Source: an uncultured Neptuniibacter sp. (GTDB taxonomy: Bacteria; Pseudomonadota; Gammaproteobacteria; Pseudomonadales; Balneatricaceae). Taken from it: a DNA stretch of 64,000 nucleotides. The translations under genes were made by a program, and so were the position numbers. The first letter of the stretch is position 1; each line of letters begins with the position of its first letter. Below, one piece after another: positions 24,964 through 33,734 of the stretch. Under the pieces are notes generated by a model. That model was not told the origin of the DNA. It saw nothing but the letters and a program-made list of their open reading frames with translations, and made no database searches. Location of the stretch: NCBI RefSeq assembly GCF_947498015.1, contig NZ_CANMIR010000006.1:124001-188000 (forward strand), read 5' to 3'.

Positions 24964-25617
24964 ATGAGTAATCATAAAATTCGGGTGCTTTTGGTGGATG
25001 ACCACCCTCTGGTGTTAGAGGGAATCAGTGCCCGTCTTGAAGGTGAGCCATCCCTGGAAGTGGTAGGAATGGCAAACAATGGGCAGCAGGCGCTGGAGAA
25101 ATCCGCTGCACTGAATCCGGATGTTGTGCTGATGGATATATCGATGCCGGTGATGAACGGTTTCGAGGCGGCAGAGCAGTTTAGATCTGAACAGCCGGAG
25201 GTAAAAGTTCTTATCCTGAGCATGCATGATGATCGCGAGTATATTGTTAAGCTGATCCAATGCGGCGCCGCAGGGTATGTACTCAAAGATGTGTCCTCAT
25301 CTGAACTGATTACGGCAATTGAAACTGTGTTTAGCGGAGGGTCCTATTTTAGTTCAGGAGCATCACAGGCACTGTTTAGCCAGTTCCAACAGGATCAGGC
25401 AGCTAATAAAGAGTCAGAACAGGAACCACTGACAGGTCGTGAAAAGGATGTGCTTAAGCTGGTGGCTGAAGGTAACAGTAACAAAGAGATAGCGCGTACC
25501 CTGGATATATCAGTGAGAACCGTAGAAACCCACCGGCAGAATATTAAAAGTAAACTGGATATTCATACTGCCGCCGGCCTGACGCGCTATGCGATCGATA
25601 ATCAGCTGGTTGACTAA
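24964..25617 (+). CDS. NarL/LuxR-type response regulator
   Basis: A 217-residue two-component regulator. The receiver domain covers about 1-120, with the acidic pair DD at 13-14, the phospho-acceptor Asp in VVLMDISMP (about 54), Ser in ILSMHDD and Lys in YVLKDVSS. The LuxR-type DNA-binding domain covers about 150-215 (LTGREKDVLKLVAEGNSNKEIA, TVETHRQNIKSKL). ATG 24964 is preferred over the upstream TTG at 24946, because AAGGTG lies just before it and the receiver then begins at the usual place. It starts 21 bases after the kinase stop, in the same operon. Its targets are unknown. Confidence 0.93.
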   Translation: MSNHKIRVLLVDDHPLVLEGISARLEGEPSLEVVGMANNGQQALEKSAALNPDVVLMDISMPVMNGFEAAEQFRSEQPEVKVLILSMHDDREYIVKLIQCGAAGYVLKDVSSSELITAIETVFSGGSYFSSGASQALFSQFQQDQAANKESEQEPLTGREKDVLKLVAEGNSNKEIARTLDISVRTVETHRQNIKSKLDIHTAAGLTRYAIDNQLVD

Positions 25618-25653
25618 ATCTTGGATATCTAAACAGTTATTACGACATAGTAC

Positions 25654-25681
25654 TTGAATGACGTTTTTGACTGCGTATAAT
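25654..25681 (+). promoter_or_regulatory. Sigma-70 promoter of tRNA-Val
   Basis: TTGAAT (25654-25659) and a perfect TATAAT (25676-25681) are separated by 16 bases and lie about 30 bases before the tRNA. This spacing and position fit a strong tRNA promoter. Confidence 0.75.
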
Positions 25682-25712
25682 ACGCCCACGTTTCACCGCT
25701 GGTGAACACAGT

Positions 25713-25789
<77 letters not shown>

Positions 25790-25799
25790 GAATTCTGAG

Positions 25800-25825
25800 A
25801 AGCCTGCACTTGTTGCAGGCTTTTT
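25800..25825 (+). terminator. Rho-independent terminator of tRNA-Val
   Basis: A perfect 9-bp stem AAGCCTGCA/TGCAGGCTT (25800-25808 with 25814-25822), a 5-base loop and a run of five T. It begins 11 bases after the tRNA. Confidence 0.9.
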
Positions 25826-25899
25826 GCGTTCTGAGATCTGGGAATAGTGGCCGCCTCGCGAAGCGGCATATAACCTGACTGGTCCGACAGATCTATACT

Positions 25900-25921
25900 A
25901 AGCCGCCTATCGGTGGTTTTT
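25900..25921 (+). terminator. Terminator-like hairpin
   Basis: Stem CCGCC/GGTGG (25903-25907 with 25912-25916, one G-U pair) is extended by G-U and A-T pairs and followed by a T run. It could be a second stop for read-through from the tRNA unit, or the end of a short RNA. Confidence 0.4.
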
Positions 25922-25994
25922 AGTGCCTGAATATGGCTATAACTGCCAGTTAACCTGATCTTCTTATTGATCCCCGTTTGCTGTTTTGTCTCTC

Positions 25995-26020
25995 ACAGAG
26001 AGCAGAGCTTTGCTCTCTGT
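25995..26020. repeat. Perfect 10-bp inverted repeat
   Basis: ACAGAGAGCA (25995-26004) and TGCTCTCTGT (26011-26020) surround a 6-base loop. There is no T run on either strand. It lies about 180 bases before the TonB-receptor gene. It may be an operator or an RNA structure in a leader. Confidence 0.55.
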
Positions 26021-26202
26021 ATCGACTTATTTTCCCTTCCGTGACTTATCTCAATGTCAAAAGCCATACTGGACATCAGGACTATTGATTTTCATAGCTA
26101 AAGGTCAGATTATTTGAACACTCATTTTGAGTGTGATGGCGAGGATGATCTCCAGGGGCCTGAGCATGACAACAATAATAACTATGTTGAGGTTAGCGGT
26201 AG

Positions 26203-28191
26203 ATGCTCGTACCACGAGGGTTTTATCATTCCGTTGTTACACTAATAACAGCAGTCTCTATTTCGGCTCAGGCCAATTCACTTAGTTCAGGCAGTGATGA
26301 TTTCTCATCGATGTCTCTAAAACAGTTAGTTGCGTTGGATGTTTTCACATCTGCGTCGCTGCTACCCACCCAGATTAGTAAAGCACCTGGCACCGTTTAT
26401 AGCTTTCATCGTGATGACTTTAACGCCTATGGTGTGCGTAGGATTGATGATCTGTTGGCATTTGTTCCGGGTTTGCAGTTGAATCAGTATCGCAAACGCC
26501 ATCGTTCTGTCTGGGCGCGAGGTCTGTTGGAGCGTTACAACGATAAGATGGTCTTAATGGTCGATGGTGTGCGAATGCGCCATCTCTATTACAACCATTT
26601 CTCTTTGGGTGATAGTTTTCCGATGGAGATGGTGGAAAAGGTCGAGGTGATTTTAGGGCCTGCTTCCAGTCTGTATGGCGCTAATGCGTTTGGCGGCATC
26701 ATATCCATTACAACCCGCCAGTTCTCCGAGCAACCAAACTATGCGGTTACCGCCGAAATGGCTGATAATGCGCGATCTAAAGTAACCGGGCTCTATAACA
26801 GCGAAGATCTCCAGATTTTTGGCAGCTTTTTAGAGCAAGATGCACCGTTCCGTGAGGATCGCCTGAGCTTTATCGGGAGTGATGTTCTCCAACCGCGGGA
26901 TGAACATTACGGAGTTTTGAATATCAAAGCTTCCCCGATGGAGGGTTTGAACCTTCAGCTGAATTATCAGCGGGATGAAACTCCGTTTCTTAATATTCCT
27001 GCGACTCAGGATGCATTTGTGAGTAAGGATTTTCTCTCTGTATCAGCATCCTATGTAGATGGCACGCTGGATACCGGGCAGATTGAAGCGGTTGTTTATT
27101 ATCAGGATGATCAGGGACGTGAGTTTGAGGTTGAACAGATCACCCGCGCTTTAGGCTATGAGGAGTACCAAAATGCGACCTTGGCGGGTGCTTCTCTCAC
27201 AGCGATGAAGCGATTTGATGAACATACGCTGGCATCCGGTGTGAGCTGGCAGTATGAAAAGGCTGAAAGAACGGATTACGAACGATTCTTCCATTTTGCG
27301 CATGGGTTCCTCTCACCTAGTGAGACTGGAAATCTGCTTTCGGAGCCAGGCGTGAGTAATAACGACTGGGCTGCTTTTTTCCAGGATGTATGGACGATTG
27401 ATCCGACGCTGAATCTGACCTTGGGTGGGCGCTATGATTATTTTGATCAATTTGGTGGCCACTTTAACTACCGTGCAGCTGCGGTATATTCTCCTGACGA
27501 CCGTCAGACCTGGAAAATGCAGTATGGAACAGCGATACGGACACCGACTTTTAGGGAGTATCTGAAAGTTTTGGAGGGTACAACTTTTGTGCCGCCACAA
27601 ACTAAGCCGGAAGAGATTGAGTCACTGGAATTTGGGTACCTTTACCAGTGGGATCAGGCCAATCTAAGTCTGAACCTATACCGCAATGAGCTGACGGGCT
27701 ATATCCGTGAGGTACCGACTCCGGATATGGCTGATGAGTATTTCGCTAATAGTGGAACAGATATCACGATGCAGGGGGCTGATCTCCTATTTCACATAAG
27801 GCCTGCCCGAGATCTCGATCTACGTTTGGGGTTAGCCTACCTGCATTCCGATTCTGAGGGTGAAGAACTCCCCTATCTGGCAAGTTGGACGGGAAGCGTT
27901 AAGCTGAATTATCACTACCATAAGCGCCATAGCATAGGGTTGAGTGCTTTTTACAATAGCCAGCGGGATGATTTCAACAGTTTTTTAAATGATACCGCTG
28001 ATGAATTCTGGATCACGAATCTGTTTGCATACGGTCAGTTAAGTGATCAGTTTAGCTATCGCTTAGGGATCGATAATCTCTTTGATAAACGAGTTTATGA
28101 CCCAGCAGCCGATTTTGGATCACAGCATAATAATGAACGGAGTCAGAGGGAGATCTGGTTGAGTGTGGAGTGGAATAGCGACTTTCTATGA
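26203..28191 (+). CDS. TonB-dependent outer-membrane receptor
   Basis: A 662-residue outer-membrane receptor. The signal peptide covers about residues 1-24 (ending AQA). The plug domain covers about 45-165 (VPGLQLNQYRKRHRSVWARG, MVEKVEVILGPASSLYGANAFGGIISI). A barrel of about 22 strands follows, containing the conserved YGTAIRTPTFREY segment (about 445) and IDNLFDKRVYDP near the end. Such receptors import siderophores, haem, vitamin B12 or other large solutes using TonB-ExbBD, which is not in this window. The ligand cannot be told. TGAGG lies 10 bases before the ATG. It is the first gene of an operon with yfiR and a GGDEF-EAL gene (ATGA overlap), suggesting it is linked to c-di-GMP signalling rather than only to uptake. 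Confidence 0.9.
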   Translation: MLVPRGFYHSVVTLITAVSISAQANSLSSGSDDFSSMSLKQLVALDVFTSASLLPTQISKAPGTVYSFHRDDFNAYGVRRIDDLLAFVPGLQLNQYRKRHRSVWARGLLERYNDKMVLMVDGVRMRHLYYNHFSLGDSFPMEMVEKVEVILGPASSLYGANAFGGIISITTRQFSEQPNYAVTAEMADNARSKVTGLYNSEDLQIFGSFLEQDAPFREDRLSFIGSDVLQPRDEHYGVLNIKASPMEGLNLQLNYQRDETPFLNIPATQDAFVSKDFLSVSASYVDGTLDTGQIEAVVYYQDDQGREFEVEQITRALGYEEYQNATLAGASLTAMKRFDEHTLASGVSWQYEKAERTDYERFFHFAHGFLSPSETGNLLSEPGVSNNDWAAFFQDVWTIDPTLNLTLGGRYDYFDQFGGHFNYRAAAVYSPDDRQTWKMQYGTAIRTPTFREYLKVLEGTTFVPPQTKPEEIESLEFGYLYQWDQANLSLNLYRNELTGYIREVPTPDMADEYFANSGTDITMQGADLLFHIRPARDLDLRLGLAYLHSDSEGEELPYLASWTGSVKLNYHYHKRHSIGLSAFYNSQRDDFNSFLNDTADEFWITNLFAYGQLSDQFSYRLGIDNLFDKRVYDPAADFGSQHNNERSQREIWLSVEWNSDFL

Positions 28192-28775
28192 AAGCACCTT
28201 ATATGTTCCAGCTTCGCTCGTCACCTTCATGGTTGAGGCATGTTCCGATCTGGCTATTGCTCATCTGGAACCTGCCTGCAACTGCTCTGGCTGATGATCA
28301 GCGGGTGAATCAGGTTAAGTCGGCTTTTGTGTATAACATTGCCAAATTCGTCACCTGGCCTGAGAGTGTTTATGTAAAACGCCCGGATACCTTTAATCTC
28401 TGTTTCCTTCAACGTAATAGTTTTCAGGGGGGAACCCAAACGATTGAGGGTAAAACTATTCAGCAGCGATCTATACGTACTCAGGTGCTACAGGATCAGT
28501 CGGAACTGTCACATTGCGACCTTCTTCTCCTTCAGGGAGGCCAGCTCGATCAGATCGACTGGAATCTGAACAGGTCAGGGGTGCTGGTGATGGCAGATCT
28601 CACTGACCATCGCTCCATGCAGGATAAAGCGCACCCAGGGGTGATCGTTAATCTCTACCGTCGTGGAAAATCTATTGGGTTTGAGGTGAGCCTAAAGCAG
28701 GCGGAGAGAGCTCACTTAAGACTGAGTTCCCAGTTACTGAAATTGGCTAAGATTCTGGAGGATGGAGATCAATGA
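28188..28775 (+). CDS. YfiR family periplasmic protein (DUF4154)
   Basis: A 195-residue exported protein with a signal peptide (about 15-36, ending ALA). The family signature AFVYNIAKFVTWP is at about 47-59, and two cysteines (in FNLCFLQ and SHCDLLLLQ) could form the disulfide known in YfiR. In Pseudomonas, YfiR is the periplasmic inhibitor of the diguanylate cyclase YfiN (TpbB). The next gene encodes a CHASE8-type cyclase that could be its partner. The start overlaps the receptor stop (ATGA), and its stop overlaps the next start in the same way. No YfiB-like OmpA lipoprotein is present; the TonB receptor may take that place (inference). Confidence 0.88.
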   Translation: MKAPYMFQLRSSPSWLRHVPIWLLLIWNLPATALADDQRVNQVKSAFVYNIAKFVTWPESVYVKRPDTFNLCFLQRNSFQGGTQTIEGKTIQQRSIRTQVLQDQSELSHCDLLLLQGGQLDQIDWNLNRSGVLVMADLTDHRSMQDKAHPGVIVNLYRRGKSIGFEVSLKQAERAHLRLSSQLLKLAKILEDGDQ

Positions 28776-30850
28776 TTTTTGATAGCCACCGTATCAGACG
28801 GAAGCTGATCATGTTGATATTGCTGACCAGCTGTACAACCCTGGTTTTGGCTACATTTGGGTTTGCTGTCAGCGACTGGCATAACTCCCGAGCTGAGTTG
28901 ATTAAGCATATGAACTCTACAGCTGGGATTATCGGAAATAACAGTGTTGCGGCTCTGACTTTTAGCGATGAGTTCTCAGCGACACTGACATTAAGCTCAC
29001 TCAAAGGTGAGCAAAACATCGTAGGGGCTTATCTGTACAACGCGGATAGAAAACTATTCGCTTCATACAAAAGCAATAATGCAGGTGTGACTCCACAGCT
29101 ACCTGATAGGGCCAGTGGGTCAATAGGTGAGTTGCTCTACGTGGTGAGATCGATCGTGCTGGACGGGGAAAAGGTCGGTTACCTGTTACTGATGTCGGAT
29201 CTAAGTCAGTGGAAGGGCCATCAGTTTGAACGGTTATCGATTGTTTTATTGCTGTTTTCACTTGCGGTGTTAGTCGCGGCTATCTTATCCACACAAGCGC
29301 AAAAACTGTTTACCAGTCCTCTGCTGAGGTTGGCGGGTACCGCACGTAAAATCGCTGAAACCAAAAACTATAACCTCAGGGCTGAGGTTGCGTCTGATGA
29401 TGAAATCGGTCTGTTAGCAGATGACTTTAATGAGATGTTGGATCTGATTCAGCGGCGTGATAAAGAGCTGCTAGAAGCGCGGGATGAGTTGGAAAATAAG
29501 GTTAAGAAACGCACCGCCGCGCTTTATGAGTTGACGCGGGAACTTGAGCATCAAGCCTACCATGATGCATTAACCGGATTGGCAAACCGTTCTGCACTGG
29601 ATGAGAAGTTGCAGGGTGAAATGAGCTTTGCGCAGCGCCATAAGCACCAGCTTGCTATCTTGTTTCTGGATCTGGATCGATTTAAGGATATCAATGACAC
29701 CCTGGGTCATGATGTGGGTGACAAGCTGCTGGTGGAGCTGGCAAATAAGTTGAAAGGGTGCCTACGTGTTAGTGATACATTAGCCCGCTTGGGTGGGGAT
29801 GAATTTGCGGTGCTGTTACAGGAGAGTAACCCCCAACAGGCAGCGGATGTGGCAACTAAGTTGATCGAAGCGATCCGTGAACCGATCGTTGTAGATGGGC
29901 ACAGCCTGCAGGTCACAACCAGCATAGGCATCAGTATTTTCCCAACTGATGGCTTAGATGCATCAAAGATGCTGAAAAATGCGGATACTGCGATGTATAG
30001 CTCGAAGGAGGATGGTCGTAATCGCTACAGTTTCTTCAATATGGAGATGAACAAAAAGACTGAGCGCCGTATGCAGCTTGAGCATAAGCTTAAACAAGCG
30101 GTACAGACCATGGATTTTGAGGTCTACTATCAACCTAAATGGCAGGTAAGTGAGCACAAACTTATAGGCCTGGAAGCGTTGATTCGCTGGTATGATGACG
30201 AAGAGGGCTTTATCTCTCCGGCTGAATTTATACCACTGGCTGAGGATTGTGGTCTGATTAATCTGATCGACCAGTGGGTTGCTATGACCGCATGCACTCA
30301 GGTATTGGGCCTATTTGAAGGGGAACACCCTGATCTTCTACTGTCGGTTAACTTTTCACCTTCTCATTTTATTCGCGACAATGTGGCTGAAGATATGATG
30401 CAGCTTCTCGCTGAGACCGGCTACCCTGCAGATGCGCTGGAGTTGGAGATTACAGAAACACTGGTTGCTTCTGAATTGGATTCGGTCTATCAGCAACTCT
30501 GTCAGATTCGTGCGCTTGGCATTGAGATATCGATCGATGACTTCGGGATTGCCTACTCCTCCCTGAGCCGCCTTAAGCAGCTACCGCTCAATACACTTAA
30601 AATTGACCGTTCCTTTATTCAGGATATTGGTGAAGATGCGGACGATGAGGTGATTGTTCGAACCATTATCGATATGGCGCACAACCTGAACCTTAAAGTG
30701 GTTGCGGAAGGGGTTGAGAAACCGCATCAATATGAATTTATCAAACGTTACAAGTGTGATGCTGTTCAGGGATTTATGTTTAGCAAACCGCTGCCGCTTG
30801 ATGAGGTCCGTAGGTTAATTCTATCCCACCAGGAGAGACCAACGGCCTGA
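28772..30850 (+). CDS. CHASE8-HAMP-GGDEF-EAL protein (YfiN-like, c-di-GMP)
   Basis: A 692-residue inner-membrane enzyme. First membrane segment about 14-35; periplasmic CHASE8 about 38-145; second membrane segment about 150-172; HAMP about 175-235. The GGDEF domain (about 265-425) has an intact RLGGDEF and an RxxD inhibitory site (RVSD) five residues before it. The EAL domain (about 435-685) has EALIRW, the VNFSP Asn, ITET, DDFGIAYSSLSRL and EGVE, so both cyclase and phosphodiesterase activities look possible. It is the third gene of the receptor-yfiR operon. A YfiR-type control through the periplasmic domain is likely from known YfiNR pairs. A hairpin covers its 3' end. Confidence 0.93.
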   Translation: MIFDSHRIRRKLIMLILLTSCTTLVLATFGFAVSDWHNSRAELIKHMNSTAGIIGNNSVAALTFSDEFSATLTLSSLKGEQNIVGAYLYNADRKLFASYKSNNAGVTPQLPDRASGSIGELLYVVRSIVLDGEKVGYLLLMSDLSQWKGHQFERLSIVLLLFSLAVLVAAILSTQAQKLFTSPLLRLAGTARKIAETKNYNLRAEVASDDEIGLLADDFNEMLDLIQRRDKELLEARDELENKVKKRTAALYELTRELEHQAYHDALTGLANRSALDEKLQGEMSFAQRHKHQLAILFLDLDRFKDINDTLGHDVGDKLLVELANKLKGCLRVSDTLARLGGDEFAVLLQESNPQQAADVATKLIEAIREPIVVDGHSLQVTTSIGISIFPTDGLDASKMLKNADTAMYSSKEDGRNRYSFFNMEMNKKTERRMQLEHKLKQAVQTMDFEVYYQPKWQVSEHKLIGLEALIRWYDDEEGFISPAEFIPLAEDCGLINLIDQWVAMTACTQVLGLFEGEHPDLLLSVNFSPSHFIRDNVAEDMMQLLAETGYPADALELEITETLVASELDSVYQQLCQIRALGIEISIDDFGIAYSSLSRLKQLPLNTLKIDRSFIQDIGEDADDEVIVRTIIDMAHNLNLKVVAEGVEKPHQYEFIKRYKCDAVQGFMFSKPLPLDEVRRLILSHQERPTA

Positions 30851-30867
30851 GTGATTTAGCCGTTGGT
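30838..30867 (+). repeat. Inverted repeat over the GGDEF-EAL stop codon
   Basis: ACCAACGGC (30838-30846) pairs with GCCGTTGGT (30859-30867) around a loop that includes the stop codon. No good T run follows on the plus strand. It probably marks the transcript end between convergent genes. Confidence 0.45.
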
Positions 30868-30875
30868 ACGGTCCT

Positions 30876-32705
30876 TTACTCATCACCGAGAAATCCACCG
30901 CTTTGATGAGCCCAAAGCTGTGCGTAAATACCATTTTGTTGAATCAGTTGGTGATGGTTACCCTGTTCAACAATCTCACCCTGATCGATCACGATCAATC
31001 GGTCTAGCGCTGCAATCGTTGAGAGCCGGTGGGCGATAGCGATAACGGTTTTACCCTTCATCAATTTATATAAACTGGCCTGAATCGCGGCTTCTACTTC
31101 AGAGTCCAGAGCGGAGGTGGCTTCATCCAGTACCAGAATGGGCGCATCTTTTAACAGTACACGGGCAATTGCGATACGTTGGCGTTGCCCGCCTGAGAGC
31201 TTAACACCGCGTTCACCGACATGGGCATCATAGCCACTCCTGCCCTGAGGGTCGGTCAGGGAGAGAATAAACTCATGAGCTTCTGCTTTCTTGGCTGCGG
31301 AAACCATCTCCTCTTCGGTGGCTTGAGGATGGCCGTAGAGCAGGTTTTCCCGCACTGAGCGGTGAAGTAAGGACGTATCCTGAGTCACCATGCCTATCTG
31401 AGCGCGCAGTGAATCCTGTGTGACATCACGCAGATCCTGATGATCAATCCGTATCGAGCCGCTTTCGACATCAAAAAAGCGTAGTAGTAGATTGACGACT
31501 GTTGATTTCCCCGCACCCGAGCGGCCGACCAAACCTACTTTTTCGCCGGGTTGAATTGTCAGGGAGAGCGACTCGATCACCCGTTTACTTTCGCCATAGT
31601 GGAATCCAACCTGATCGAAAGTGATCTGACCCTGAGTGACATCCAGATGTTTTGCGTCTTGTGAATCTTCAATCTGTAGTGGTTTTGACAGGGTTTCCAT
31701 TCCATCAGCAACGGTACCGATATTTTCAAACAGAGCACTGATCTCCCACATAATCCAGTGCGCCATACCGTTCAGTCTGAGCGCAAGTGCGATGGCGATA
31801 GCGATGGCGCCCACAGTGATTGACTGGTGTAACCACAACCAGATGGATAGAGCGGCGACAGAGAATGAGAGGAGGTGATTAATGCTCTGGACGCAGATAT
31901 TGAGTCCAGTGGCCAGGCGCATCTGGCGGTAAACGGTAGCCATGAATGCGTCCATACCCTCTTTAGCGTACTCGGCTTCCCGGTCGGTGTGGGAGAACAG
32001 TTTGACTGTTTCGATATTTGAGTAGGAGTCCACTACACGGCCTGTCATCATCGCGCGGGCTTCCGCCTGCTCAGTGGAAACTTGCTTGAGGCGGGGGACA
32101 AAATAGAGCTGGATAGCAATATAAAAGATCAGCCATACACCCATCGGCAGGGTCAGACGCCAGTCTGATTGTGCGACAAGCGCCAGCATGGCAAAAAAGT
32201 AGATGACGACAAACATCATCACGTCCAATAGCTTCATCACCGATTCGCGTACCGAGAGTGCGGTCTGCATCACTTTGGTTGAGATCCTTCCCGCAAAGTC
32301 GTTGGCATAAAACGTCACGCTTTGACGCAAAAGGTAGCGGTGTGCCAGCCACCGAATGGACATCGGATAGTTACCTAACAGAGCCTGGTGAGTAATCAAT
32401 GAATGAAATAACCCCGCAAGAGGAAGAGCCGCAAGCGGTATCAGGCTCATCAAGAGCAGGGAGCGTGACTCCTCCTGAAGAAAGGTGGCAGGATCTTTAT
32501 CGGCTAACCAGTCGACTAACTGCCCCATAAACCCAAACAGCGTCACCTCAAGAATTGCGATCGTTGCGGTCAGCAGCGACATAATGAGGAGCGGTTTTTC
32601 AGATCCGCGGGTGTAGTGACGGCAGAAAGCATACAGACCCCGTGGTGGAGTAGCTGGTTGTTCAGGTGGAAAAGCGTGAACTTGCTTTTCAAAGAATGAA
32701 AACAT
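30876..32705 (-). CDS. ABC exporter, fused membrane and ATPase domains
   Basis: A 609-residue half-transporter. The membrane domain with six segments covers about 40-330 and the nucleotide-binding domain about 365-600. ATPase motifs are Walker A GRSGAGKST (about 403-411), the Q loop GMVTQDTSLL, the signature LSGGQRQR (about 504-511), Walker B ILVLDEATSAL (about 525-535), and the H loop AHRLSTI. It would work as a homodimer exporting lipids, drugs or peptides. The substrate cannot be read from sequence. MsbA is an alternative name, but no lpxK neighbour supports it. It is convergent with the GGDEF-EAL gene. Confidence 0.9.
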   Translation of the reverse strand: MFSFFEKQVHAFPPEQPATPPRGLYAFCRHYTRGSEKPLLIMSLLTATIAILEVTLFGFMGQLVDWLADKDPATFLQEESRSLLLMSLIPLAALPLAGLFHSLITHQALLGNYPMSIRWLAHRYLLRQSVTFYANDFAGRISTKVMQTALSVRESVMKLLDVMMFVVIYFFAMLALVAQSDWRLTLPMGVWLIFYIAIQLYFVPRLKQVSTEQAEARAMMTGRVVDSYSNIETVKLFSHTDREAEYAKEGMDAFMATVYRQMRLATGLNICVQSINHLLSFSVAALSIWLWLHQSITVGAIAIAIALALRLNGMAHWIMWEISALFENIGTVADGMETLSKPLQIEDSQDAKHLDVTQGQITFDQVGFHYGESKRVIESLSLTIQPGEKVGLVGRSGAGKSTVVNLLLRFFDVESGSIRIDHQDLRDVTQDSLRAQIGMVTQDTSLLHRSVRENLLYGHPQATEEEMVSAAKKAEAHEFILSLTDPQGRSGYDAHVGERGVKLSGGQRQRIAIARVLLKDAPILVLDEATSALDSEVEAAIQASLYKLMKGKTVIAIAHRLSTIAALDRLIVIDQGEIVEQGNHHQLIQQNGIYAQLWAHQSGGFLGDE

Positions 32706-32754
32706 AGGGTGACCGGTTACCAGAGGTGATGAGAGTGACAGCTTAAATCAGAGT

Positions 32755-33252
32755 TTACGATTTGTATAACAGTTGTAGTTGATCGCCGATATGGATCTCA
32801 CCGCTTTGAATAACTTTGCAGCATAAACCACCGAAACCTAACATCGCAGCTGCACCGCCTTCGCCTAAAACCTGATCCATTCTGGAGCAGGGGTGGCATA
32901 ACGCGGAGGCTTCGAATATCGCATCACCGATCTGGAACTGTTGGTATCTGAGTGCATTGAGGTTGAGCCCTCTGATGACGAGGTTTCTTCGTAGCAGTGC
33001 GGGTGAGATCTTATCTTTCCGAGCATAGAGAGCGATCTGATCGATAAACTCCTCAGAGATTAACGTGACCTGTCGTGCGGATCCGGCTGTTTTCATACAG
33101 CGGTGATCGCCTTCCAATCCTCTTCCTGAGCAGGCGTTTACCGATTTCAGGCTAATGAGCTCAGCTTTGCGAGCAGGTCTGATCCCAATCCAGATCAGCT
33201 CAGCGGGGGGGAGTTGGGTGGCGAAGCGTGAAAAAAGAGATCTCAGAGTCAT
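32755..33252 (-). CDS. MOSC domain protein
   Basis: A 165-residue stand-alone MOSC domain, the C-terminal sulfur-carrier fold of molybdenum cofactor sulfurase. Visible motifs are GLEGDHR (about 45-51), QVTLISEE and the conserved cysteine segment ALCHPCSRMDQVLG (about 117-130). These proteins are linked to sulfur transfer or to molybdenum enzymes acting on N-hydroxylated compounds; the substrate here is unknown. It follows the CPXCG gene by 9 bases on the same strand, so the two are probably co-transcribed. Confidence 0.85.
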   Translation of the reverse strand: MTLRSLFSRFATQLPPAELIWIGIRPARKAELISLKSVNACSGRGLEGDHRCMKTAGSARQVTLISEEFIDQIALYARKDKISPALLRRNLVIRGLNLNALRYQQFQIGDAIFEASALCHPCSRMDQVLGEGGAAAMLGFGGLCCKVIQSGEIHIGDQLQLLYKS

Positions 33253-33261
33253 GTGCGGGTG

Positions 33262-33453
33262 TCAGTCTGTTTCTCGTTTTAAATCCACTGCAATTGATCC
33301 ACTGGCTTCATAGACGCAGATCTCGATTGGGTGGCAGCAGAGTGAGCAATCCTGAATGAACTCCTGATTCAGGTCGGATGAGGTGTCGATATCAAGTCTG
33401 TTCTCAGCCATGCAGTAAGGGCAGGATACCAGCAGGTTTTCGGTTGGGTTCAT
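33262..33453 (-). CDS. CPXCG motif cysteine-rich small protein
   Basis: A 63-residue protein with two cysteine pairs, CPYC (about 11-14) and CSLCC (about 35-39). It fits the CPXCG small zinc-ribbon-like family, although here the first motif reads CPYCM. Function unknown; metal binding is likely. The start at 33453 is chosen over 33468 because GGGAGG lies seven bases upstream of it. It is the first gene of a two-gene unit with the MOSC gene. Confidence 0.8.
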   Translation of the reverse strand: MNPTENLLVSCPYCMAENRLDIDTSSDLNQEFIQDCSLCCHPIEICVYEASGSIAVDLKRETD

Positions 33454-33734
33454 GCTAATCCCTCCCATAATTCTGTTATATCCAGAATAGACTATCTGAG
33501 TGTTACCGCTAGCACCTGAAGAGGTTCAACACTTTAGATCAGGTATTGAAGGTAAAGTTGATTGAAAATAGCAGTAAAGTGAACAGATAGGTTATTTTTG
33601 ATTGATTGTTCTGGATCTGTTTCTTTTCGTAGATTAATAACCTGAAAAGCCCAAAAAAACGGAACAAAAGACTGATGGTGATTACCTAGAATAGGCGACT
33701 TCGCTAATAATAATTCAGGTTTGTGACATTAATT

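Larger units (their letters stand above)
25826..26202. other. Intergenic region with several inverted repeats, no gene seen
   Basis: This is the largest gap in the window (377 bases) between the tRNA terminator and the TonB-receptor gene. No open frame with a ribosome site is convincing. It holds an imperfect GCCGC/GCGGC repeat near 25850-25867, a terminator-like hairpin at 25900-25921 and a perfect 10-bp hairpin at 25995-26020. The promoter of the downstream operon must lie here or just before the gene, but no clear -35/-10 pair or Fur box was found. Confidence 0.55.
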
